Assembly: GCA_029261305.1 (NCBI GenBank)
Contig: JAJDBO010000158.1
Location: 1 to 10,169, forward strand
Origin: Nitrospirales bacterium
GTDB lineage: Bacteria > Nitrospirota > Nitrospiria > Nitrospirales > UBA8639
Length of the DNA stretch: 10,169 nucleotides
Reading direction: 5' to 3'
Made by a program: the position numbers and the translations under genes. Within the stretch, counting starts at the first letter, position 1. Each line of letters starts with the position of its first letter. Shown piece after piece: positions 1 to 6,592 of the stretch. The notes beneath the pieces were generated by a model, which was given only the letters and a program-made list of their open reading frames with translations, ran no database searches and was not told where the DNA came from.

Positions 1-3000
1 AGCCTCGCAATGAAATTCAGAATGATGGGGATGGTCATGGCCATGGCACCTTCAACGGCTTGAGCCGCAGCGGAGATCTTCCCCATGGCAATATTGCCAA
101 TGGAGTTAAACACCGTTTTGACCATGGCAATAATACGCTGAATATTTTCGACAAAGAACATCACGGTGTTATAAATCGCGATAATGGCTTGAATGATGGC
201 GCCCGCAGGGTTCAAGAAGCTGACCAGTTTAATGATACCTTGTTTTACGACTTCGGTGACCACCCAATTTCGTATGCCATCCAGCACCTTTTGCTTGATC
301 TCTTCAGCCTTGTCCTTAATCATTTCCCATAAGGCCATCGGACCTTCAGTAATGAGTCTCCGAACAATATCCACGGTCGTTTCTGCGACTTTCACCACTT
401 TCTCTCCGAGACGATCCACGAGTTTCTTACGAATCCTGGCCCAAGTCAGACCTAAGATTTGCAGAACTAGATGAAGTATCCCCTTCAGGTCAAATTTCGC
501 TGGCAACGTAATCGGCACATCCGCCATCGCCCCAGTGAGCCAACTGATCAAGCCTCCGACAAGATGTTTTCGAATATTGGTCTTGAAAAGGTCAATGCCC
601 CCTTTCACAGCCTTGATAATATTTCCAATAAACCCAATAGGGTCTTTGACAATTTTCTTGATGACCGCTTTCCCCTTATTAATAATCCCCATCAACTCAT
701 CAGCTGCAAATCCAGCTTTTTTGAGGGCCCATTTGAAAAATTTGAGCATCGCATTGAGCAGCAGGTTGCCAAGCTTCCCGACCAGGCCTGACATCTCTTC
801 TTTCATCTTTTCAATTTTTTCTTCGATCGCCTTGATGGCCGCTTCTCGTTTGGCCGCAAGTTTCTTCTGCAGCTCTTTGGCTTTGTCATTGATTTTTTTA
901 TCGAGCGCGTCGAGTTTCCCCTTCATTTCGGTCATGGCTTGCTGGCCAGTCTTTTGCAACTCAGGCCCCAGGCCTTCCACAAAGACTTCAATATCTTTTT
1001 TGGCCTGAGCCACCAAATCTTTGCATTCTTGAATGACGCGTTTATTTTCTTCCGTAATGTTCTTAATGGCGGAATCAATGCTGGCAATGAACTGACTTTT
1101 TTCGGTCTCAAAAATATTTTTCACCTCTGGCAGGTCATCCATGCCAAGAAGCTTATCTTTCACCCACAACAGACTCCCACCAATGCGATCATATCTTCGT
1201 TTTTTGAAACCATTGAGCCGACGCTCGACATTATCTTCAAAAGTTTTCGTGGCCTGTTGCTCACTTTCATCAAACGCCTTCATCGACTTGGTTTCAAGAT
1301 CGGTTAATTTCTGTTTAACCGTGTCATTCGCTTTTTGATAAATACCATTGATCTGCTCCGTAACTTTTTGGCGCTTAAGTTCAATCGCACTTTTCGTTTT
1401 TTGTTGTTCACCGCGAGCCCCCACTAATTCTTTTTGACGTTCTCCGCGCATTTGCTGGCGACCGGACTCTTCTTCTTTTTGCAACTGTTTATTGACGGTT
1501 TGCTTCTCCTGTCGCTCCAGTTGCTTGACTTCCTTGGGCCCTTCTTTGACTTGGGACTTAACGGTCTTCCGGTCTTGATTCGCCTCTGCCAAGTCGCCTT
1601 CATCAACCATCTCAAGCAGGTCATCCGTGATTCCTTCTTCCTGAAGCATTTGATCTGAGCTCTGTTCAAACTCCGTTAAATCGGTGTGCTCAGGTTGCAC
1701 TTCACCGACCACACCATCACCCATGGCAATCGCTTCAGTCTCGGGAGCTTCTTCCAATGCGGGGAGCTCTTCAGGTGCCTGTTCAGGTGGTTGAGGTGCA
1801 GGGGGATTATCAATTTCTTGGTAGGTGCCCTTTACTTGCTGGGTATCAGCGGTCACGAGACCTTTGACCGCCTCTCCGACCACACGGCCCTTGCCTTTTT
1901 CTTTAAATTCGTCGGCCTCTTCCAAAGACGTGGGCACGGCATTGTCAAGTGCCACGTTAAATTGTTGTTTGACCTGCGCTTCATCAGGTTCGGGCGCTTT
2001 GACTTGCTCTACCGTTTCCACCTGGCTGGCCTTCGCGCGGGATTGCCCCTCTTCGACAGGAGGCACAACGGACTTTTGCGTTTGCTCGAGCTTTGTTTCT
2101 GGCGCGTCTTTGGTCTTTTCATTGGTCGCCAGCGTACCCACTTGGCTTTTCTTCGATCGAAACACACCAGCCGTCATTCTTTTAAGAAACGCGCCAACAC
2201 CACCACCCTTCGCCTTCGAATCCGCCCGACCTTTTCCTCTCGCCTTTTTCCCAGACTTGCCGGCCTGGCCTTTCTTGGCCTTGGGATCTTTCTCCTTTTC
2301 CTCACCCTCAGGAGCCTTTCCTTCTTCAGTGCCTTCGGCCTTATCAGTAGTCGCCAGGGCTGTTTCTGAAGACGCCCCCTCTCCCTTTCTTTCCGGGACA
2401 CCTTCTTCTAGAGAGGGCTCTCCCGGTTGTGGTGCATTTTGCTCAATCGTGGCCTTCGTCGTCGCTTCAACCGATTGAGCTTCTTTATCAATTGGATCAG
2501 GAGGACGTTGATCTTTTTTTGCATTGTTCTGAGCAATAGCCCCTTCACCGAGTTTTTGATCAGCAGCCCCTTGCTGCACCACATGGGTTAATTCATGCGC
2601 CAACAATGTCTTACCGCGAACGGTACTCGGTTCAAATTTTCCAGAATTAAAAAAGATATCCTTGCCATGGGCAAAGGCTTGGGCCTTAAGGTCACGACTC
2701 ATGGCCACAGCATCGCCATCGGTATGAATCTTCACGCTGCTGAAGTCCGCACCAAAGCCAGCCTCCATAGACACGCGAGTCTCGTCGTCCAAGGATTCGC
2801 CTTTCCCCTTATTCGCAAAGAGCTTTTCTTCCACCTTTCCTAATTCAGGAGATCGTCGCTTATCACGGACATTAGGACGTGTTTCCATCTTGGCCTGAGC
2901 TTCTTCCTCTTGGCGCTGCACCTTGGTTTGCGCTTCTTCTTCCTCCTGCCGTTGTACCTTTGGCTGCGCTTCTTCCTCTTCCTGGCGTTGTACCTTGGTT

Positions 3001-3341
3001 TGCGCTTCTTCTTCCTCCTGCCGTTGTACTTTTGGCTGCGCTTCTTCCTCTTCCTGCCGTTGAAATTTTCTTTGCGGAGCTCGATCAATCAGGCGAGAAA
3101 TCTTGGGGGCCACACGTGTGGCCACGACACCAGCAACCGAAGCACTGGATCCAGCTTGCGAGGAAGCACTTTGTGGGGCAGCAGCAGAATGATTGACGAC
3201 CACATCAGCTGTTCGGTCTGCCTCTTGCTCATAGGTATCGTTTTTTTGGCTGACAGATAGTTTGGCCTGTACGGCTTGGGCCGCAGCACGAGACCCGGTG
3301 GAAGATCGTTCGGCAACATTGGTAGGAGTGGAAGGGCTCAT
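1..3341 (-). CDS. DUF4157 (eCIS core domain) large protein, C-terminus beyond window edge
   Basis: ATG at 3341 opens a frame that stays open to the left edge (1113 codons visible, no stop), so the C-terminus is missing. Seen in order: a Ser/Ala-rich N-terminus (1-90); five 11-12-residue repeats of the type QRQEEEEAQPKV (94-152); a DUF4157 domain (about 165-258) ending in HELTH (249-253) followed by VVQQ; a low-complexity linker (260-560), acidic overall but with a Lys/Gly-rich basic patch near 345-395; a long charged, Gln/Lys/Glu-rich helical stretch, probably coiled coil (about 570-850); and a hydrophobic/amphipathic helical domain (about 855 to the edge). DUF4157 proteins are a hallmark of eCIS loci and the HEXXH looks like a zinc peptidase motif, but activity and a third metal ligand are unproven. 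The C-terminal helical region matches what I recall of long DUF4157 proteins. It is probably cargo or a cargo-associated factor (inference). No signal peptide. The start has no strong ribosome binding site. Confidence 0.88.
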   Translation of the reverse strand, partial: MSPSTPTNVAERSSTGSRAAAQAVQAKLSVSQKNDTYEQEADRTADVVVNHSAAAPQSASSQAGSSASVAGVVATRVAPKISRLIDRAPQRKFQRQEEEEAQPKVQRQEEEEAQTKVQRQEEEEAQPKVQRQEEEEAQTKVQRQEEEAQAKMETRPNVRDKRRSPELGKVEEKLFANKGKGESLDDETRVSMEAGFGADFSSVKIHTDGDAVAMSRDLKAQAFAHGKDIFFNSGKFEPSTVRGKTLLAHELTHVVQQGAADQKLGEGAIAQNNAKKDQRPPDPIDKEAQSVEATTKATIEQNAPQPGEPSLEEGVPERKGEGASSETALATTDKAEGTEEGKAPEGEEKEKDPKAKKGQAGKSGKKARGKGRADSKAKGGGVGAFLKRMTAGVFRSKKSQVGTLATNEKTKDAPETKLEQTQKSVVPPVEEGQSRAKASQVETVEQVKAPEPDEAQVKQQFNVALDNAVPTSLEEADEFKEKGKGRVVGEAVKGLVTADTQQVKGTYQEIDNPPAPQPPEQAPEELPALEEAPETEAIAMGDGVVGEVQPEHTDLTEFEQSSDQMLQEEGITDDLLEMVDEGDLAEANQDRKTVKSQVKEGPKEVKQLERQEKQTVNKQLQKEEESGRQQMRGERQKELVGARGEQQKTKSAIELKRQKVTEQINGIYQKANDTVKQKLTDLETKSMKAFDESEQQATKTFEDNVERRLNGFKKRRYDRIGGSLLWVKDKLLGMDDLPEVKNIFETEKSQFIASIDSAIKNITEENKRVIQECKDLVAQAKKDIEVFVEGLGPELQKTGQQAMTEMKGKLDALDKKINDKAKELQKKLAAKREAAIKAIEEKIEKMKEEMSGLVGKLGNLLLNAMLKFFKWALKKAGFAADELMGIINKGKAVIKKIVKDPIGFIGNIIKAVKGGIDLFKTNIRKHLVGGLISWLTGAMADVPITLPAKFDLKGILHLVLQILGLTWARIRKKLVDRLGEKVVKVAETTVDIVRRLITEGPMALWEMIKDKAEEIKQKVLDGIRNWVVTEVVKQGIIKLVSFLNPAGAIIQAIIAIYNTVMFFVENIQRIIAMVKTVFNSIGNIAMGKISAAAQAVEGAMAMTIPIILNFIAR
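2886..3062 (-). repeat. Five tandem 36-bp in-frame repeats coding QRQEEEEAQ(P/T)KV
   Basis: Four 36-bp units and a final 33-bp unit lie head to tail within the DUF4157 gene, coding residues 94-152. Units 1 and 3 have Pro at the tenth position and differ from each other at two bases. Units 2 and 4 have Thr there and differ at one base. The array is therefore also two copies of a 72-bp unit. The fifth unit is one residue shorter and more diverged (ends AQAKM). The peptide is highly charged and Gln/Glu-rich, likely a flexible or helical spacer ahead of the DUF4157 domain. Similar Gln-Arg-Gln plus Glu-run repeats are, to my recollection, common in this part of DUF4157 proteins. Confidence 0.95.
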
Positions 3342-3412
3342 GGTCTATCGCAAACAACGTCACGACTCTCCCACAAGTAGGTCATGAGAGGATCAGATAA
3401 TCCTGAGGGATA

Positions 3413-3418
3413 ATTATA
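3413..3418 (-). promoter_or_regulatory. Possible -10 element (TATAAT) upstream of the DUF4157 gene
   Basis: A perfect TATAAT reads on the minus strand and overlaps the TAA stop of the AAA+ gene, about 72 bases before the DUF4157 ATG. The best -35-like hexamer I can find is TGCAAA (3434-3439), only 3 of 6 consensus positions and at a short 15-base spacing. A start site near 3406 would give a leader of about 65 bases. This may be a weak internal promoter allowing separate expression of the DUF4157 gene, or chance in an AT-rich gap. Confidence 0.2.
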
Positions 3419-4778
3419 ACGTTTTGCCTTCTTTTTGCATTTCACGACGAATCCCTCGAATAAGATCGTCATAGTGAATCACTGTGGAGTCAGCTGAAAG
3501 GGCCATAAGAGAGGCATACCGAACCACGTTCATGATGCCGCCTCCTGATAGTTCATAGTTTCGACCGATCTCGTCGGTGGAGATGGTGTCTGCCAATTGA
3601 CATTGTTCAGAAAACGACGCCCGCCATAAACGAGCACGATCCGCCATGTTGGGCATTGGGAAAGGCACCACTGCTTGAAACCGGCGCATAAATGCTTCAT
3701 CGATATTACTCGTATAATTTGAAGCCAAAATCACGACGCCGGGGAAATCCTCAATCCGTTGCAACAAATATGAGACCTCTTGATTCGCATAACGATCATG
3801 GGCATCAGAGACACTGGTGCGCTTTCCAAACAAAGAATCGGCTTCATCAAAAAACAAAATACAGTTCATATTCTCAGCTCGACTAAAAATTCGCTCTAAA
3901 TTCTTTTCGGTCTCACCAATATATTTTGACACCACCGCGGACAGGGATATCCGATAGACATCACGGCCTACCCGCTGGCCCATTAAGGTCGCCGTCAACG
4001 TTTTTCCAGTTCCTGGGGGGCCATAGAACAAGCACTTATAGCCAGGACGTAGACGACGCCCTAAGCCCCAATCTTGCATCAACACCGATTCATGCTGAAT
4101 CCATGCATCAAGCTCCCTGATATGTTCAAGTGTGTGTGGCGGTAATACCAGGTCATCCCACTCCATGTCCGTCGTGAGTAATTTAGCCGGAAAATCTCGG
4201 CTATAATCAGGTTTCCGCATTTCTCCGTTGGTGAGGAACGCGACCATTTCATCCGCCAACACAAGTTGTCCGCTCAGCTGTGGCTCCCCGGGCGGAACCG
4301 ATTCCAATCGAAGGATTTGATGCTTTGCAAAAACATGATCGCGGTCAAACATTTGCTGGCATTCCCAACGCCTCTGCAGATGGGAACCCGCCACCAGGAA
4401 CATTGCTGTTTCTCCTGTCGGTAAAAATCCGCCATGTAACTTCCCTTGAATTCCACCAAACTCTGCATACCCTCGTTGAGAGGAAGGATTCACTCGATAA
4501 AACGTATCCAATAATTCTGGCCGCACGTGAGGCACTAATGCCAATGCCACCACTAATTGCTCATCTGCATTCATTTGATAATGATGAATGAAGCGCGCGT
4601 ACATTGATTCATCCGGATCAAGATCAGGAGATTCCGCTAATTGTGCCAGCACGTCATCGTCGGAAGTTCCACCATTCACATGGGAGGTCACGCGTGCATC
4701 CATCACGCTCATCAGCCACGACAGTACTCGATCCAAGGTGGCCGCATTGGCGGCGATTTTGTTCTCAAGTGCAAGCAT
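3414..4778 (-). CDS. AAA+ ATPase of contractile injection system (Afp15-like)
   Basis: A 454-residue protein. Residues 1 to about 185 form a helical N-terminal region without an obvious known domain. A classical AAA+ module follows: Walker A GPPGTGKT (253-260), Walker B CILFFDEAD (306-314, catalytic Asp311 and Glu312), sensor-1 Asn354 in ILASN, and arginine-finger candidates Arg365/Arg366 in MRRF. The C-terminal lid ends at the stop. There is no protease domain, so it is not FtsH- or Lon-like. In Afp and PVC loci a single AAA+ protein follows the tape-measure gene and is thought to act in particle assembly, and the order here matches. The ATG at 4778 is preferred because GGTGGAG lies 5 bases upstream and because it overlaps the previous stop as TAATG. 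A longer TTG start at 4838 would overlap the upstream gene by 61 bases. Translation is probably coupled to the tape-measure gene. Confidence 0.93.
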   Translation of the reverse strand: MLALENKIAANAATLDRVLSWLMSVMDARVTSHVNGGTSDDDVLAQLAESPDLDPDESMYARFIHHYQMNADEQLVVALALVPHVRPELLDTFYRVNPSSQRGYAEFGGIQGKLHGGFLPTGETAMFLVAGSHLQRRWECQQMFDRDHVFAKHQILRLESVPPGEPQLSGQLVLADEMVAFLTNGEMRKPDYSRDFPAKLLTTDMEWDDLVLPPHTLEHIRELDAWIQHESVLMQDWGLGRRLRPGYKCLFYGPPGTGKTLTATLMGQRVGRDVYRISLSAVVSKYIGETEKNLERIFSRAENMNCILFFDEADSLFGKRTSVSDAHDRYANQEVSYLLQRIEDFPGVVILASNYTSNIDEAFMRRFQAVVPFPMPNMADRARLWRASFSEQCQLADTISTDEIGRNYELSGGGIMNVVRYASLMALSADSTVIHYDDLIRGIRREMQKEGKTL

Positions 4779-6511
4779 TACCACTCCACCGATAAGGGGG
4801 TTTTCATCCACGGGAGCAACACGAAACCAATGCCCCAAGGTAACCGATCAAGAAGCACATCATAGCCAGTCCGAGGAATCGTCAGATGCCATCCGTGTTC
4901 TTGTTCTGTGAGCCGTCCTTCTCGTTGAAGAAACGATTGACGGAAACTTGGGATCGAAGTCTTTTTCAACACGGCCCAATGCCCAATAACCGACGAAAGC
5001 AGGTCTTGCGACTCTTTCTGTTCACTCTCCGTTAATTGAATCGCTCTAGCGATCGGTTGGGGAAAATCCCAACCGGAGAGTAACTTATTCAACAACAACT
5101 CATGCTCTGCCCACTCCATTTCTCCCGTCACGAGGTATTGAAGCAGTAATACGGCGCGCTCTTGAGCAGCTTGACCATGGAAAGTGTTTTTGTCCAGAAA
5201 TTCTAGACTGGCAAACAGATTTTTTAAAAATGGCCACAGCAACACCAGGCCTGCGTTCGAAATATAGTGATCCTCCGTGGTCGGAATGGGTGAGGGAGAT
5301 GAATGACTAAATAAATCAGATTTTCCTGAGTCACTTATCAGTGGATAGATTTCAGATTGGATTGAAGGTACCAACAAAACTTCAGAAGTGTCGGCCGCAT
5401 TTTGCGAAAGAGGTGCTTTAGGACTCTCTCCCGGTGGAGTACCAAATCGGTGTTCCTCGCTCTGTTTCTCACGAGTTTCTTCAAGCGCATTGCCCTCCGA
5501 GTCCTGCGCCTTCAACAACAGATCCGTTTGGCCCAATTGTTTGCTTTGGGTAAACGGCAACTCCTTCTCGTATCGATCTTCAATCCGCTTGGGGCGATCA
5601 TGTAGAATCTCTGATTGGTCAAGATGTTGCACTTCATGCTCAACACCGCGTCGTAAGGGGCTATCTTCTGAAAACCGTTGAATATGTACCACCAATTTTT
5701 TCAGCACATCCCTCGGCTTTTCACCTTCCTGAAGAGTGAGCCGTGCAAAAATTCTTTGTGACAGGACTTCAAGGTCCATGGAATGAGGCGTCACTAACAT
5801 CAGGCCAAGGAATAGTTCCCTGTAAAGAAATTCAGAAATCTCCTTTTTCGAGTCGCATGACCACCTGCCCAGCGGCCCTCGTTGAACAACCAGTTCAATG
5901 AGGAGATGCCAGTGATTAAGCAAATCCTCGACGTGTTGTGCCTGGAGCCCCGACAGCAGTTTTAAGAGTTTGGATTGGCAGGAAATCGAGAACTGCTTGA
6001 CGATTCTCTGAATCACCAATGGTCTTCCCGACTCATGAAGCACGCGGGTTAATTCAAGAGGTTGTTGATCCATCAAGTCGATTAGCCAAGAGTCAAGGTT
6101 TGCAGACCTATGCTGAGAACACCACCAGGGAAGCGTTCCGGTTTCAAGAAATACACGAAACGCCTGCAAATCAGATTCTTCCACGTTGGCGATCTTGCCG
6201 AATGAGCCTTCCGGTTGATGGAATCTTCGGTCGTCAATTTCTTTAGTAAGAGCGTCCTCCACTTGCGTTTTAATCTGCAACATCAACTGATCTTCCAAAT
6301 TTCCAGCAGCAAGCACGCCAATATCCACTTCAAGGCGATCCAACCGAATCACCTCGCCATGCCTGGTCAGGGAAGTAAACAGTTCATCCAAAACGGGGGG
6401 AACCTGCGTTAACAACACTCGCCTCGCTTCCTCCTGAAGCCCATGGGCTCCCTCTTGATCTGGCACTACAAGATCACAGATCTGCCGACTTATGACATGC
6501 CGATGGATCAT
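4778..6511 (-). CDS. Contractile injection system tape measure protein (Afp14-like)
   Basis: 577 residues from the ATG at 6511. Two conserved blocks of the CIS tape-measure family are visible. The N-terminal block (about 1-95) begins IHRHVIS and contains the LEVDIG motif near residue 60. The C-terminal block (about 419-577) starts AGLVLLWPFLKNLF, continues with LLQYLVTGE, LNKLLSGW, HWAVLKKTSI, FLQREGRL and the Trp/Pro-rich LPWGIGFVLLPWM, and ends near the stop. Between them are helical segments and a polar, Ser/Pro/Glu-rich variable linker (about 300-415). In CIS particles this protein is proposed to set tube and sheath length; it is cytoplasmic and has no signal peptide. The reading frame could also begin at TTG 6529 (six residues longer, no ribosome binding site). 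ATG 6511 is preferred because the conserved block begins right there. It overlaps the AAA+ start by one base. Confidence 0.92.
   Translation of the reverse strand: MIHRHVISRQICDLVVPDQEGAHGLQEEARRVLLTQVPPVLDELFTSLTRHGEVIRLDRLEVDIGVLAAGNLEDQLMLQIKTQVEDALTKEIDDRRFHQPEGSFGKIANVEESDLQAFRVFLETGTLPWWCSQHRSANLDSWLIDLMDQQPLELTRVLHESGRPLVIQRIVKQFSISCQSKLLKLLSGLQAQHVEDLLNHWHLLIELVVQRGPLGRWSCDSKKEISEFLYRELFLGLMLVTPHSMDLEVLSQRIFARLTLQEGEKPRDVLKKLVVHIQRFSEDSPLRRGVEHEVQHLDQSEILHDRPKRIEDRYEKELPFTQSKQLGQTDLLLKAQDSEGNALEETREKQSEEHRFGTPPGESPKAPLSQNAADTSEVLLVPSIQSEIYPLISDSGKSDLFSHSSPSPIPTTEDHYISNAGLVLLWPFLKNLFASLEFLDKNTFHGQAAQERAVLLLQYLVTGEMEWAEHELLLNKLLSGWDFPQPIARAIQLTESEQKESQDLLSSVIGHWAVLKKTSIPSFRQSFLQREGRLTEQEHGWHLTIPRTGYDVLLDRLPWGIGFVLLPWMKTPLSVEW
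4784..4790 (-). promoter_or_regulatory. Ribosome binding site of the AAA+ gene
   Basis: GGTGGAG on the minus strand sits 5 bases before the ATG at 4778, inside the last codons of the tape-measure gene. It decides the start of the AAA+ protein and, with the TAATG stop/start overlap, points to translational coupling. Confidence 0.7.
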
Positions 6512-6515
6512 AATT

Positions 6516-6557
6516 TCAGGATCTTTCAATAGGGAAAAATGATGGCGGCTCTTCCAT
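6516..6557 (-). CDS. Possible 13-codon leader mini-ORF before the tape-measure gene
   Basis: On the minus strand an ATG at 6557 is preceded by AAAGGTGAAG, a reasonable ribosome binding site, and opens 13 codons (MEEPPSFFPIERS) ending in TGA at 6516. The tape-measure ATG follows only 4 bases later in another frame. The main gene lacks a good ribosome binding site of its own, so reinitiation from this mini-ORF could drive its translation. The peptide resembles nothing I know, and chance is a real alternative in so short a frame. Confidence 0.22.
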   Translation of the reverse strand: MEEPPSFFPIERS

Positions 6558-6592
6558 CTTCACCTTTACCCATAGCCACTTTCGTGTTTTTC

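Noticed and set aside
1686..2478. Plus-strand frames of 217 and 227 codons opposite the DUF4157 gene
   Set aside because: They lie antisense to a low-complexity, Lys/Glu-rich coding region, whose codons read backwards give Leu/Phe/Ser-rich open frames. No domain, no ribosome binding site, and the minus frame is continuous and clearly coding.
2886..3062. 36-bp repeats as a CRISPR array
   Set aside because: The units abut with no spacers, keep the reading frame and code a charged peptide repeat.
2840..3088. Minus-strand 82-codon frame rich in Arg/Lys across the repeat array
   Set aside because: It is the repeat array read in a shifted frame; the DUF4157 frame covers the same bases without interruption.
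1..3341. Possible frameshift in the DUF4157 gene
   Set aside because: I followed the frame by its Met codons from 3341 to the left edge (for example 2177, 1649, 1142, 926, 794, 323); all are in phase and no stop occurs.
3389..3404. Hairpin (AGGAT, 6-base loop, ATCCT) in the gap after the AAA+ gene as a terminator
   Set aside because: Only a 5-bp stem with no U-run, and transcription must continue into the next gene of the same strand.
4779..4838. TTG at 4838 as the AAA+ start
   Set aside because: It would add 20 residues overlapping the conserved Trp/Pro-rich end of the tape-measure protein; the ATG at 4778 has a good ribosome binding site and the TAATG junction.
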